Source: Corynebacterium coyleae (lineage in GTDB: Bacteria; Actinomycetota; Actinomycetes; Mycobacteriales; Mycobacteriaceae). From it: 64,000 nt of DNA. The notes below the pieces were generated by a model, which made no database searches, had not been told where the DNA came from, and saw only the letters and a program-made list of their open reading frames with translations. Positions within the stretch are counted from its first letter, which is position 1; each line of letters begins with the position of its first letter. Positions 1 through 8,767 of the stretch are shown piece by piece. The position numbers were made by a program, and so were the translations under genes. The stretch spans positions 1,674,001 to 1,738,000 of the forward strand of contig NZ_CP047198.1 in assembly GCF_030408635.1 (NCBI RefSeq), written 5' to 3'.

Positions 1-1324
1 CCTTCTTCTTGCCGTCCTCCTCATACACGGCGTCGAGCGGGACGTTGAGCGCGTCCTTCGCCTCAGCGGTAATGATCTCCGCACGCGCGGTACCACCCAG
101 CAGCAGACCTTCCTTGTCGCCGGTGATTTCGATCTCGACCGGGAACGTCACCTCGCTCGAATTTTGCGATCCGCCGCCGCCCATCGCCATGCCAGGAACC
201 TCAGCAGAACCAGAACCGCTCGCGGCCGGCGCAATGCGCGTGACCTTGCCCTTGAACTGCTTCTTGCCAGTTGCGGTCGACGTGAAATCAACCCGGTCCC
301 CGACAGAGATGTTTGGCACGTCCGACTCACGGACGTCTGCCCGGATGACCAGGGAGGAATCGTCGGCAATACTGAGCAATTTGCCTTGCGGGATGTCGCC
401 TTCGTGCACGGAAACCTCGGTCACCAATCCCGCGATCGGGGCGTACACGGTGCCTTCACGGACTTGGTATTCGAGGGTGCCGTCGCCCTCGCCAAGCTGC
501 GCCGACTCGGCCTGACGGGTAGCGGAGTTCACCTGCGCCTGCAACTGGTCACGTTCCTGCGCCGCCTGCGCACGTGCGGACTCAAGTTCCGCCTGAGCCT
601 GCTGCAGCGCCGCCTGAGCCTCCTGCTTGCTCAAAGAACCACCAGCGAGCTGCGCCGGAGCTTGCGGAGCCGGTTGTGCCGGCTGTGCCGGTGGTGCTGG
701 AACACCCGGCTTTGCCGTCGCATTGCCAAGCGAGGAGATCTGACCCGCCATCTGCTCCACAGCCGCCATGCCGCGGTTGATCAAGCGCGGGCCGCCCTCT
801 GCAGCAACAGCAGCGTTGTAAGCCGCCTGCGCCTGGTCGACCTGCGCCTGGGCAGCAGCAATCGCCGGGTGCGTCCCGTTGTTAATGCTTGCCTGATACG
901 CGTTCAACTGCTGCTGCGCCTGCTGCACGTTGGCCTGCGCATCAGCCTGCGCGTTCGCCTGCTGCTTTTGCTGGACCGCCAACTGGCGCTCCAGCTCCTC
1001 GGTATTCATGGCAACGAGGAACTGCTGCGCCTGGACCCTGTCGCCAGCCTTCACTGCAACACTCTTTACCTCAGACTGCACCGCGGAGGTGATGTTGACC
1101 GTGCGCACCGGCTCAATCTTGCCGGAGACGACAACACTGTCAGAGACGCCTTCCTGGGACACGACGGTGTAATCGCCGGGCTGCAGCCCGTCACCTTCGC
1201 CTTCGCCGTTGCCATCGCCACCGAATCCGCACGCGCCGAGCAGCAGTGCGGACGACGTGACAATTGCCAGGCTCACGCGTGTCAGCCGGCGACGTGCGGT
1301 CGAGTGATTGGTCTCGGAAGCCAA
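1..1324 (-). CDS. HlyD-family efflux periplasmic adaptor lipoprotein (partial, 3' end outside window)
   Basis: Reads leftward off the window edge; about 441 residues are visible. The start is TTG at 1324, chosen because GGAGGAG lies six bases upstream and the frame begins MASETNHS. A lipoprotein signal peptide ends in the lipobox LLGAC with Cys32. After it come a biotinyl-lipoyl-like half (about 60-110), a long Gln/Ala-rich region (about 115-275) that should form the alpha-helical hairpin coiled coil, then the second lipoyl half and beta-barrel (about 285-430). This is the layout of MacA/HlyD membrane fusion subunits, which in Gram-positives sit outside the membrane and work with a MacB-type ABC transporter. 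The partner genes would be expected beyond position 1. Substrate cannot be inferred. The hairpin includes a Pro/Ala-rich stretch around residues 205-225, which is a little unusual. Confidence 0.85.
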   Translation of the reverse strand, partial: MASETNHSTARRRLTRVSLAIVTSSALLLGACGFGGDGNGEGEGDGLQPGDYTVVSQEGVSDSVVVSGKIEPVRTVNITSAVQSEVKSVAVKAGDRVQAQQFLVAMNTEELERQLAVQQKQQANAQADAQANVQQAQQQLNAYQASINNGTHPAIAAAQAQVDQAQAAYNAAVAAEGGPRLINRGMAAVEQMAGQISSLGNATAKPGVPAPPAQPAQPAPQAPAQLAGGSLSKQEAQAALQQAQAELESARAQAAQERDQLQAQVNSATRQAESAQLGEGDGTLEYQVREGTVYAPIAGLVTEVSVHEGDIPQGKLLSIADDSSLVIRADVRESDVPNISVGDRVDFTSTATGKKQFKGKVTRIAPAASGSGSAEVPGMAMGGGGSQNSSEVTFPVEIEITGDKEGLLLGGTARAEIITAEAKDALNVPLDAVYEEDGKKK

Positions 1325-1362
1325 GGGGTCTCCTCCCGGTAGCAGGCATATAACTCCGCAAA

Positions 1363-1893
1363 CTATACACGGCCCCCAGAGACGTTTCGGGTCAATGCAA
1401 ACGCTCCCCACACAGCATCAGAAGGCAATACTTCCACGGCGAAAACAGCTGGCTGTTCGGCAACCGCGCGGAGTTCATCGCCTGAACCGTAAACGATCAC
1501 TGCGTCAATTGGCTGCGTGGTTGCTTGCTGGAAGATTTCGTCACGTAGCTGCCCCGCCGGCGGTTCACCAACCGCGATAGGCGCTCCGCCGTCCGCGACC
1601 AGAGCACTCGCCCGGCGCGCCGGCGCAACCGCCACCGCAGCATCGTGAGCAGATAATGCTGTATCGAACGTCACAAGCGCGAACGCGGGGGCGTCGGCGG
1701 CACGCAAGGTTTCGTCGGCACGTTGCTTGTAGTTCTCTTCCCCGTCTTCGGGCCCGAGGGTGTCGCCTTGCAGCACAGATGGCAATGGTGGCGTCGCAAC
1801 GCCAATCGCCCACAACGCTGAGAGCGCAACAACAGCTGCAAGCAGCGTTGCGACGACCCGCCTACCCGTTACGGACCGCATCAAGCGCCACAC
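1363..1893 (-). CDS. Conserved hypothetical membrane-anchored protein downstream of rluD
   Basis: 176 residues from GTG 1893, chosen because GGAGG ends six bases upstream; an ATG at 1881 is the alternative. It overlaps the end of rluD by about 30 bases, so the two are probably translationally coupled. A single transmembrane segment lies at about residues 12-33 after an Arg-rich N-terminus. The remaining 140 residues are predicted outside and show no catalytic motif I recognise; two stretches (ALVTFDTALSA and IDAVIVYGSG) look like beta strands of a compact alpha/beta domain. Function unknown. The reading frame and codon choice look genuinely coding. Confidence 0.75.
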   Translation of the reverse strand: MWRLMRSVTGRRVVATLLAAVVALSALWAIGVATPPLPSVLQGDTLGPEDGEENYKQRADETLRAADAPAFALVTFDTALSAHDAAVAVAPARRASALVADGGAPIAVGEPPAGQLRDEIFQQATTQPIDAVIVYGSGDELRAVAEQPAVFAVEVLPSDAVWGAFALTRNVSGGRV

Positions 1894-2788
1894 GAAGGTC
1901 CTCCGGATACTCGGAGGTGACCTCCATATATTCACCGGTACGCGGGTGGACGAACCCAAGGCTGGTGGCATGCAGCCACTGGCGCTTCAACCCGAGTTGC
2001 TTCGACAGAGTCGGGTCCGACCCATACATCGGATCTCCCACGCAGGGATGGCCCACCGAGGACATATGCACTCTGATCTGGTGGGTCCGGCCCGTTTCTA
2101 GGTGCACCTCGATGAGACTCGCCCGGCGGAACGCTTCAATTACCTCGTAGTGGGTCACGCTCGGCCGGCCGTCCTGCGTGACGGCAAACTTCCACCCGGC
2201 GGAAGGGTGGCGTCCGATCGGTGCATCGATTGTGCCAACTGTCGGGTCCGGCAGCCCCTGCACCAACGCGTTATAGGTCTTGTCCACGGTGCGTTCTTTA
2301 AAGGCGCGTTTCAACGCGGAGTAAGCGGGCACGCTTGCGGCAACGATCATGACGCCGGATGTGCCGACGTCGAGACGCTGCACGATGCCCTTGCGCTCCG
2401 GCGGGCCGGCATCGGGAAGCGTGAATCCCATGGCTTGCAACCCACCGACCACATCGGGGCCTTCCCAGCCCAAGGTCGGATGCGCCGCCACACCCACAGG
2501 CTTATCCACCGCGATGACGTCGGCATCCTTGTACAGGATCTCCAGACCTTCAACGAGTTCGGTGACCGGCTGCGGCGCCCGCTTCGGCTCCGGCAGAGTG
2601 ACCTCCAGCATGGCGCCTGTGTGGACTCGTTCCGATTTCTGTGCAGCAGTGCCGTTGACAAGCACGTCACCGTTCGCGGCGATTTCTGCGGCGACGGCAC
2701 GGGAGACACCGAACAGCTTCGACATCGCAGCATCGACACGCATCCCGTCCAGCCCTTCCGGCACTGGAAGCGCCCGGAACTTACCCAT
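1862..2788 (-). CDS. rluD: RluD-family 23S rRNA pseudouridine synthase
   Basis: 308 residues from ATG 2788 (MGKFRALPVPEG), preceded by AAAGGGGGA and overlapping the end of lspA by eight bases. An S4 RNA-binding domain covers about residues 15-75. The catalytic domain contains RLDVGTSG, with Asp140 as the nucleophilic aspartate of the RluA/RluD family. These enzymes isomerise uridines in large-subunit rRNA; for RluD the targets are in helix 69. The lspA-rluD pair is a common actinobacterial operon. Assignment to RluD rather than another RluA-family member rests on the S4 domain and on the gene order. Confidence 0.9.
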   Translation of the reverse strand: MGKFRALPVPEGLDGMRVDAAMSKLFGVSRAVAAEIAANGDVLVNGTAAQKSERVHTGAMLEVTLPEPKRAPQPVTELVEGLEILYKDADVIAVDKPVGVAAHPTLGWEGPDVVGGLQAMGFTLPDAGPPERKGIVQRLDVGTSGVMIVAASVPAYSALKRAFKERTVDKTYNALVQGLPDPTVGTIDAPIGRHPSAGWKFAVTQDGRPSVTHYEVIEAFRRASLIEVHLETGRTHQIRVHMSSVGHPCVGDPMYGSDPTLSKQLGLKRQWLHATSLGFVHPRTGEYMEVTSEYPEDLRVALDAVRNG

Positions 2789-3287
2789 CGTTGTCCCCCT
2801 TTCGCTCTGCAACAAAGGTGGCCACGACAAACACCACCACACCGACCGTAATAGCAGCATCGGCCAGGTTAAACACCGCGAAACTGCCTACGGAGATGTA
2901 GTCCACCACATGTCCGAACCAGAATCCAGGCTCACGGAACAACCTGTCGCACAGGTTGCCCAGTGCGCCACCTGCGACCAGCGCTAGACCAAACGCCTCC
3001 CAACGTGTGGACATGCGAGGACCAAACCACAGCGCACCAATGACAAACACAAGTTGGAGGGTGGTGAATAACCACGTCGAATTCTGCCCCATCGAAAATG
3101 CGGCGCCCGGGTTAAACAGCAGGTAGAAGCGGAACCAATCTCCGATCACTGGGTGGGGCACTCCGGGTTCCAGCCATGCGACCATGATGATTTTCAGGAG
3201 CTGGTCCAGCGCCGCCACGATGAGCATCACAGCGATCACGACACCAAGGTAGCGGGGTGTCGAGCGGGGTTTCGTTGCCTGTTCCAT
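2781..3287 (-). CDS. lspA: Prolipoprotein signal peptidase II
   Basis: 168 residues. Membrane aspartyl protease that cleaves the signal peptide from diacylglyceryl-modified prolipoproteins just before the lipobox cysteine. Four hydrophobic segments are visible (about 14-36, 70-90, 96-112, 135-158). The catalytic dyad is Asp114 in NLCDR and Asp143 in FNLAD, both in the conserved family context. A -10-like TAAGGT at 3297-3302 lies nine bases before the ATG, so the mRNA probably has a very short leader. Several lipobox proteins in this same window (at 1, 3351, 4273, 8768 and 51974) are likely substrates. Confidence 0.95.
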   Translation of the reverse strand: MEQATKPRSTPRYLGVVIAVMLIVAALDQLLKIIMVAWLEPGVPHPVIGDWFRFYLLFNPGAAFSMGQNSTWLFTTLQLVFVIGALWFGPRMSTRWEAFGLALVAGGALGNLCDRLFREPGFWFGHVVDYISVGSFAVFNLADAAITVGVVVFVVATFVAERKGDNDG

Positions 3288-3350
3288 CGCCGTCCCACCT
3301 TAGCGCCTCGGACGCTACCCCTGCGTATGCCGTGCGGTACGTTCTTAAAG

Positions 3351-4271
3351 ATGTCTCGTTTAACTGCCGCCGTTGCCGCCGTTGCTTTGTCACTGTCCCT
3401 CACCGCATGCGCGGGCGAGGAAGACCTGATCGAGGGCGTGCCCGCGTTCCCTGTGGACGAGCCGGGTGTCACTGTCGTCGATACGGGCGAACATGCTCGC
3501 GTGTTGTCGTACACCGAGAACGCCGAGCCCTGGTCCACCACGGTTGCGGTCTCGTCCGGTGTCGCGCAGACAGTGGGCGATCAGGTCCGGGGCGGCGATG
3601 TGGCGATCACGACGTTGCCGCTGGACATCTCGGTTGGCGACGCACCTGAACCCGGCGAGGGAGAAGCAGCTGCTTCTCGACGAATCGACTTCACTGTCGG
3701 CGCCGGCAAACACTCCAACCTGGACATCGGTCAGGACGTCGCCGCCACTGAAGGCTTCCGCATGAGCTGGCGTGGCGACGACTCTGGGAAGATCTCCACC
3801 ATCAAACTGCTCGCCCCACCGGAAGCACCGGAGCGCGGCCTGCAGCATGTGGAGCCCGCCCTGCTGGCGCTGATCACCCAAAACGTCGTGTTCCCCACCG
3901 AACCAATCGGTGAGGGTGGCGTGTGGAAGGTGGAAAACCGAGTCGCCGGCGACAACACGATGTTGCGCACCACCACCTACACTGTCGAGTCGCTTACCGG
4001 TTCCACCGTTGACCTCGCCGTCGACATCGAGGAACGCCCCTCGGAAAAGGACATGACGATCGACGCCGATGCCGCCGGGGACCTCAACGGCCAGCACATC
4101 GAGGTGGAGTCCTCTTCCACCACGTCGAAGGGGCACATCACCGTCGATTTCTCCCGCCCGTTGCCAGTGTCAGGCGAGGTGGAAGCGACAACCCACCTGG
4201 TGTACTCCGGCGGGGAGCAAACAACCCGCGTGGTCCAAGACATCACGCGGGCTGTGCGGTACGGCGCTTAA
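3351..4271 (+). CDS. Conserved hypothetical lipoprotein
   Basis: 306 residues from ATG 3351. The N-terminus MSRLTAAVAAVALSLSLTAC is a lipoprotein signal with lipobox LTAC (Cys20), so the product should be anchored to the outer face of the membrane. The mature part is soluble, rich in beta-strand-like sequence and acidic residues, with no enzyme motif I recognise; the overall look is that of the large uncharacterised lipoproteins found next to lspA in corynebacteria. It is divergent from lspA (63 bases apart) and convergent with the next lipoprotein gene, one base from its stop. Function unknown. Confidence 0.8.
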   Translation: MSRLTAAVAAVALSLSLTACAGEEDLIEGVPAFPVDEPGVTVVDTGEHARVLSYTENAEPWSTTVAVSSGVAQTVGDQVRGGDVAITTLPLDISVGDAPEPGEGEAAASRRIDFTVGAGKHSNLDIGQDVAATEGFRMSWRGDDSGKISTIKLLAPPEAPERGLQHVEPALLALITQNVVFPTEPIGEGGVWKVENRVAGDNTMLRTTTYTVESLTGSTVDLAVDIEERPSEKDMTIDADAAGDLNGQHIEVESSSTTSKGHITVDFSRPLPVSGEVEATTHLVYSGGEQTTRVVQDITRAVRYGA

Positions 4272-4272
4272 C

Positions 4273-4869
4273 TTACAGGCCAGGAGCTGCCGGAGGCGCC
4301 TGCTCGGCTGGGGCTTCGGCCGGGGCCTCAGCCGGTGCGGCCGGTGCGGCCGGTGCGCCGGTGTTGCACATGTCCGGCACCTGCTCCGGCGGCAAGGTGT
4401 TGCTGACCAGGAAGCACGCCCAGCTTTGCGAGATCTTCCAGTGGCCCTCCTCGTACACAAACTCCACATCCTCAGCCAGCTGCGATTCCGCGTCCGGTCG
4501 GGTGAAGTTCACCGTCGCCAACACCGAGTTGGTGGTGTAGCCCGGCAACACCGGGTTGACCACCTGGAAGTTCGCGCCTGATTCCTGCTGAGACTGGGTC
4601 ATCAGATCGAACAGTTCCGGCGTGGTTTCGCCACCCTGGACGGTGTTCGCGCGTTCTGCGATGGGCAGGTTCGGGTCGGCAGCGCGCTGCAGGACTGCGT
4701 TGAGCTCTTCTGCGGTGGGCATTTCTGCCACGGGCGCTGCGTCGGATGCGCTTGCCTGTTCGGCTGCGGTGGTGGTGTTCTCCGTGTTGTCGGACTCGCC
4801 CGAGCAGGCGGTCAGACCCAGCGCGAGGCTGGCCGCTGCAAGTGCCGCAGCAAATCGCTGTGCTTTCAC
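4273..4869 (-). CDS. Mtb12-like low-molecular-weight antigen lipoprotein
   Basis: 198 residues from GTG 4869, chosen because AAGGAG lies five bases upstream and a signal peptide follows at once. The lipobox is LTAC (Cys22). A Ser/Thr/Ala-rich linker leads to a domain (about 50-160) whose pattern ELNAVLQRAADPNLP, then a Gly/Glu-rich turn, then strands ending EEGHWKISQSWAC, resembles the secreted Mtb12 family of mycolata. The last 30 residues are an Ala/Pro repeat ((A/P)APAEAPA). In M. tuberculosis Mtb12 is a secreted antigen of unknown biochemical function. The resemblance is by eye, so the family call is moderate. Confidence 0.65.
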   Translation of the reverse strand: MKAQRFAAALAAASLALGLTACSGESDNTENTTTAAEQASASDAAPVAEMPTAEELNAVLQRAADPNLPIAERANTVQGGETTPELFDLMTQSQQESGANFQVVNPVLPGYTTNSVLATVNFTRPDAESQLAEDVEFVYEEGHWKISQSWACFLVSNTLPPEQVPDMCNTGAPAAPAAPAEAPAEAPAEQAPPAAPGL

Positions 4870-4944
4870 GTGTTCTCCTTGCATACCTTGATTGACTTGC
4901 TCAACGTTACTGCACTGAAGCCCATTTCTGGCACTCTGGTGCAC

Positions 4945-5838
4945 ATGACCGTCTACGTTGTCTCCACCGGAGGCACCATCGCCTCCACCGCCGATGTGTC
5001 CGGGGCGCTTGTGCCGACCTTGTCCGCCGATGAACTTGTCGCCCGTAGCGAAACCACCCGTGACGTGCAAACTCGCGAGATCGCGAGCCTGGATTCGTCG
5101 TCAATGGGGCTCGCCGACATCGACCGCCTTCGTGCGCTCACTAGCGCATTGCTTAACGACGACACCCTCACCGGCCTCGTCATCACCCACGGCACCGACT
5201 CCTTGGCAGAAACCGCCCTCGCGTTAGAACTCGTCCACCGCGATGAACGGCCCGTCGTGTTGACCGGTGCGATGCGCTCCGCCGATCATCCCCACCCTGA
5301 TGGACCCGCAAACCTGCGTGGCGCGATCGAGGTGGCCGCCACCCAACGCGGCGGTGGCGCCTTCGTTCACTTCGGTGGCGCAACCTTGCCTGCACGCGGC
5401 CTACGCAAGCGGCACACTACCGATCTGGACGCCTTCGACGTCCCCGTTTCACTGCGCCGACCTATGCCTGTCCCCGCTGCGCCATTGGACGGCTTGTTCG
5501 TGCCGATCCTGCGTGCATGGCCGGGTGACGACGGCACCGTTGCACATCTTGTCGCCTCGAAGTCCCCCGACGGCGTCATTGTCGAGGCCCTCGGTGCCGG
5601 CAACGTCTCCGACGGCACCGGCGAAGCACTTCGCGACATGCTGCGCCGCGGCATCCCCGTAGTGATTGCCACTTCTGCCCCCTACGGTGCAGTGACCTTC
5701 GCCTACGGCGGCGCAGGTGGCGGCTCTACCCTCGGCGACCTCGGCGCGCTGCCCGCCGGCCATCTCTCCCCCGGCCAAGCTCGTATCGCACTGCTCACCG
5801 CCCTGGCCACCGGTGTGAATCCCAGCTCACTGCTCTGA
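4945..5838 (+). CDS. ansA: L-asparaginase
   Basis: 297 residues from ATG 4945. Hydrolyses asparagine to aspartate and ammonia. The first catalytic threonine is Thr11 in STGGTIAS at the N-terminus and the second motif is THGTDSL with Thr84 and Asp85, both diagnostic of the bacterial type I/II asparaginase fold. The substrate-loop segment TGAMRSADHPHPDGPANL is also conserved. No signal peptide is present, so it is cytoplasmic. The gene is convergent with dinB and the two coding ends overlap by 12 bases. Subtype I versus II cannot be decided by eye. Confidence 0.9.
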   Translation: MTVYVVSTGGTIASTADVSGALVPTLSADELVARSETTRDVQTREIASLDSSSMGLADIDRLRALTSALLNDDTLTGLVITHGTDSLAETALALELVHRDERPVVLTGAMRSADHPHPDGPANLRGAIEVAATQRGGGAFVHFGGATLPARGLRKRHTTDLDAFDVPVSLRRPMPVPAAPLDGLFVPILRAWPGDDGTVAHLVASKSPDGVIVEALGAGNVSDGTGEALRDMLRRGIPVVIATSAPYGAVTFAYGGAGGGSTLGDLGALPAGHLSPGQARIALLTALATGVNPSSLL

Positions 5839-7209
5839 CAGCCAGTCCTCCCACGCCAACGAATCGACGGGGTCGGCCGGGACGAGCGCGGGGTCGTCGC
5901 TACGCAAGCTCTTGACCCTGCCAGGCCCCGTCGCGCGCGTTTCAAACCGCACCGTGACCCATCCCTTGCCGGCCCCTTGCACCCAACCGTGCCCAAACTC
6001 AGGGTGAAACACGTCCTGGGTAGCCCGCCACTGCCCCGGCGTATCCCCCATCTCCGAGACCACCTCTAGCCCTACGGGTGCGGTGTGGTCACTCACCCCA
6101 GTTTCGTAGTCCTCCGCCACCGGCGCCGGCTTCACAATCTCCTGATCCAACTCCGGAAACAACACATCCTGCAGCGCATCCTCCAGGCCCGAATACGACA
6201 CCCCGACAAGCCTGATTGGCCCGACTTCGTCCGGGTAACGCACCAGTCGAAACGCCGTTGCGAGCAGGGTTTCCGCATCGTCGGTTGCATACGGCAGGGT
6301 CGCCGAGCGGGATTCGATGTGAAAGTCCGCCATCCGCAGCTTCACTGTCACCGTGCGAGCCCCTCTCCCGTCCTTGAGCAACCGTCGATGCGAATCCGCT
6401 GCCGCACGTTCCAGCGCAGTGTCTACCTCCGACGGCTGGGTTAAATCGTTCGGGTAGGTGTGCTCGGAGGAGATCTGCTTCGCCACAGCACGCGGGGCAA
6501 CCGGCCGCTCATCCACACCGCGAGCAAGCCACCACAGCTGCTTGCCCACCGCACCACCAATCGCGATATCGAGTTCTTTCTCGGTCAGCGCCGCCAAATC
6601 CCCAATCGTCTCGATCCCCGCCGACGCTAACTTCGCCTCCGTCACCGGCCCCACACCCCACAGCTCATTGACCGGCATCGGATGCAGGATCTCTAACTGT
6701 TCTTCATGCGGGATGACAAACACTCCGTCCGGTTTCGCACGGCCCGAACCAATCTTGGCGTATTGCTTGCCCGACCCAGCTCCGATCGAGCTCGGCAAGC
6801 CAGTCTCCTCCTTGATCTCCGCGCGCAACTGGTTCGCCCACTCACGCACCTCGTCAGGGGTAGCACCAATGAGCTCAGCTGGCTCCATGAAGGCTTCATC
6901 GATAGACAGTTGCTCCACCACATCAACGTGCTTGCTAATCACCTCGAACACTCGCCTCGACGCGGTCGTGTACACCGCCCGCCGGGGTGCCACAAGAACT
7001 GCTTTTGGCCCCACCAAACGTGCCGCCCGGTGTGTTGGCATGGCGGAGCGCGCCCCATACTTTCTTGCCTCGTAACTGGCGCCCGCCACGACCCCGCGGC
7101 CGGTCACACCCGCAACGAGCACTGGCCGCCCTTTCAGCGTGGGACGGGTGAGCTGCTCACATGACGCGTAGAACGCGTCCATGTCGATATGCAGCACCCA
7201 GCGAGTCAT
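5827..7209 (-). CDS. dinB: DNA polymerase IV (Y family)
   Basis: 460 residues from ATG 7209 (MTRWVLHIDMDAF); a GTG 27 bases upstream is less likely. Error-prone translesion polymerase. Metal-binding carboxylates are Asp9 in HIDMDAFYASCEQ and Asp104-Glu105 in SIDEAF. The thumb with helix-hairpin-helix (VGPVTEAKLASAGIETIGD) and the little-finger domain follow. About 100 extra C-terminal residues compared with the E. coli enzyme contain a second compact segment (HPEFGHGWVQGAGKGWVTVRF), which is usual for corynebacterial DinB. I did not identify a clear SOS box upstream. Confidence 0.92.
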   Translation of the reverse strand: MTRWVLHIDMDAFYASCEQLTRPTLKGRPVLVAGVTGRGVVAGASYEARKYGARSAMPTHRAARLVGPKAVLVAPRRAVYTTASRRVFEVISKHVDVVEQLSIDEAFMEPAELIGATPDEVREWANQLRAEIKEETGLPSSIGAGSGKQYAKIGSGRAKPDGVFVIPHEEQLEILHPMPVNELWGVGPVTEAKLASAGIETIGDLAALTEKELDIAIGGAVGKQLWWLARGVDERPVAPRAVAKQISSEHTYPNDLTQPSEVDTALERAAADSHRRLLKDGRGARTVTVKLRMADFHIESRSATLPYATDDAETLLATAFRLVRYPDEVGPIRLVGVSYSGLEDALQDVLFPELDQEIVKPAPVAEDYETGVSDHTAPVGLEVVSEMGDTPGQWRATQDVFHPEFGHGWVQGAGKGWVTVRFETRATGPGRVKSLRSDDPALVPADPVDSLAWEDWLSEQ

Positions 7210-7251
7210 GCCACCACTGTGCACCACCGCTACCACCGAGTTCCAATTTCG

Positions 7252-8550
7252 TCATTCATCGAATGAGGTACCCGTGATGAAATCCAGGCGACGCGGCAAC
7301 CCTCGCCCGCGGGAAACAAACCGCGCGCCATCGTTAAACGTGAAGAACAAGTCGGTTCCCCTGCTTTCAATTGTGATCGTCCCGTGGCTAACCTGCGAGT
7401 GACAACTCGAGCACAGTGGAATGAGGTTATCCATGTTGGTCGAGCCACCATGCTCCCATTCTCGGATGTGGTGGATCTCAATAAACCGGCGATGCGAGCA
7501 CCCAGGCATGGCACATTGATACCCCCACGTTGCTAGCAACGCCTGCACCTGGCCGTCAGTGGCGAACCGCTGTGCACGGCCGACGTTGATGGTCAGCCCA
7601 TGTTTGTCCATCAAGTGCAACCGCACCACGGCGTTAGCAAGGTAGCTTCGCACATCCTCTGACCGTGCGGCACGGTTTTCGGGCATCCAACAGCCCCCGC
7701 CCTGATTCACCATGAGATTAACCTGCACACCGGGGCTACGAAGCGGACTAATCGGGTGAGCCCGCACCATATCCACCATGGCCAGCAACGCTGCGTAAAC
7801 GTCCTGTTTCTCCGGAGGCCCGTAGCGCGAAACCGTCTTCGCGATGTCTTCGGCGGTGATCTTTGTCCGTTTCCGTGGTTCGCGATCCTGCTCAGAGGCG
7901 ACAGCATCCTTGGCGTTGGTGGCGTCGTCGATAAGCAGTTGCACCTTTTCAGGATCGTTGAGATCCTCCGGATCGACGTCCTCCAGACCAAAACTGGCCA
8001 ACTGCGCCATTTTCAGCGCGGTCAGAAGTTTCTGCCCAGCCACGGCGGGAAGACGGGCCTCGAACGCAAGCATGCCATCGTCGCACTCGCTGGCCCGGGC
8101 GAAGGGCTCGGTCGGCTCATCGTCTTTCGGCCCGGCACCGGCGAGCACAAGTTTCAGGTCCGAAAACGCCAGAGACAACGCAAGAGCGACAAGCTCCTCT
8201 TCGTTTTGCTCGTCCAGAAACTGCAGGACAAAACGAACCGTCGAATACGGCATCACCCCAGACTCAAACGCCTCGAATAACCGGCGATACCTGCGCAGGC
8301 CCCGGGCAACCCTCACATACTCAAAGGCCGTCGGTTCGGGCAGGTTGAGTTCCCTACGCAACCACGTCGCGGTCGACTTCTCCCCATACTGCGACGCGAG
8401 ATCCTGCTCATCGAACTGCCCGACTGCTTCAAGCATCCGCGCACGATGGTGATTGGCCGAAAGGTGGTTGACCTTAATCCGGTCTTCGAGCACCTCTGCC
8501 GACAAATCACTCGTTCGATCAGCCACCCACTGGCTCACTGCAACTGTCAT
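7252..8550 (-). CDS. 13E12-repeat-type protein: DUF222 domain plus C-terminal HNH endonuclease
   Basis: 432 residues. ATG 8550 is preferred to the GTG two codons earlier because AAGGGG sits seven bases upstream of it. The N-terminal two thirds is helical and matches the DUF222 pattern of actinobacterial 13E12 proteins. The C-terminal 70 residues form an HNH nuclease: paired cysteines in CAMPGCSHRR, the HHIREWEHGG histidine motif, then NLIPLCSSCHSQVSHG. These proteins occur in many copies in actinobacterial genomes and are of unresolved role. A near-consensus promoter precedes it, separated from a palindrome-bearing region and the divergent protease gene. Confidence 0.88.
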   Translation of the reverse strand: MTVAVSQWVADRTSDLSAEVLEDRIKVNHLSANHHRARMLEAVGQFDEQDLASQYGEKSTATWLRRELNLPEPTAFEYVRVARGLRRYRRLFEAFESGVMPYSTVRFVLQFLDEQNEEELVALALSLAFSDLKLVLAGAGPKDDEPTEPFARASECDDGMLAFEARLPAVAGQKLLTALKMAQLASFGLEDVDPEDLNDPEKVQLLIDDATNAKDAVASEQDREPRKRTKITAEDIAKTVSRYGPPEKQDVYAALLAMVDMVRAHPISPLRSPGVQVNLMVNQGGGCWMPENRAARSEDVRSYLANAVVRLHLMDKHGLTINVGRAQRFATDGQVQALLATWGYQCAMPGCSHRRFIEIHHIREWEHGGSTNMDNLIPLCSSCHSQVSHGTITIESRGTDLFFTFNDGARFVSRGRGLPRRLDFITGTSFDE

Positions 8551-8582
8551 GTTCACACCCCTTGTTTACAAACATTGACACC

Positions 8583-8611
8583 TTTATATATCGTATAGGT
8601 GTTCGAGTCAA
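8583..8611 (-). promoter_or_regulatory. Sigma-A-type promoter of the HNH gene
   Basis: On the minus strand TTGACT (8611-8606) is followed after 17 bases by TATAAA (8588-8583), close to the housekeeping consensus. The expected start site lies about 25 bases upstream of the ATG at 8550, giving a short leader containing the AAGGGG ribosome site. It is one of the best -35/-10 pairs I see in the window. Confidence 0.7.
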
Positions 8612-8671
8612 TAGTTTTCCTCAAATCTACCCAAAGAGGCCATTCCCCCACCTTGGCTGCGCAGCTTTTTC

Positions 8672-8689
8672 ACTATGCCGCTGCATAGT
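8672..8689 (+). repeat. 18-bp palindrome, copy 1
   Basis: ACTATGCCGCTGCATAGT: seven-base arms ACTATGC and GCATAGT around CGCT. First of six identical copies in the window. It lies in the divergent gap between the HNH gene and the protease gene, 49 bases (start to start) from copy 2 and in the same orientation. Confidence 0.9.
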
Positions 8690-8720
8690 TTGGAGCAGAC
8701 GGCGGTTCTTTGTTCGAAAA

Positions 8721-8738
8721 ACTATGCCGCTGCATAGT
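8721..8738 (+). repeat. 18-bp palindrome, copy 2
   Basis: Identical to copy 1, 30 bases before the protease start codon. Its right arm contains CATAGT at 8733-8738, which would fit as a -10 box 17 bases after TTGTTC (8710-8715); promoter function for the protease gene is an inference only. Confidence 0.9.
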
Positions 8739-8767
8739 CGACACATTCGTCGCCACGATGTGTCACC

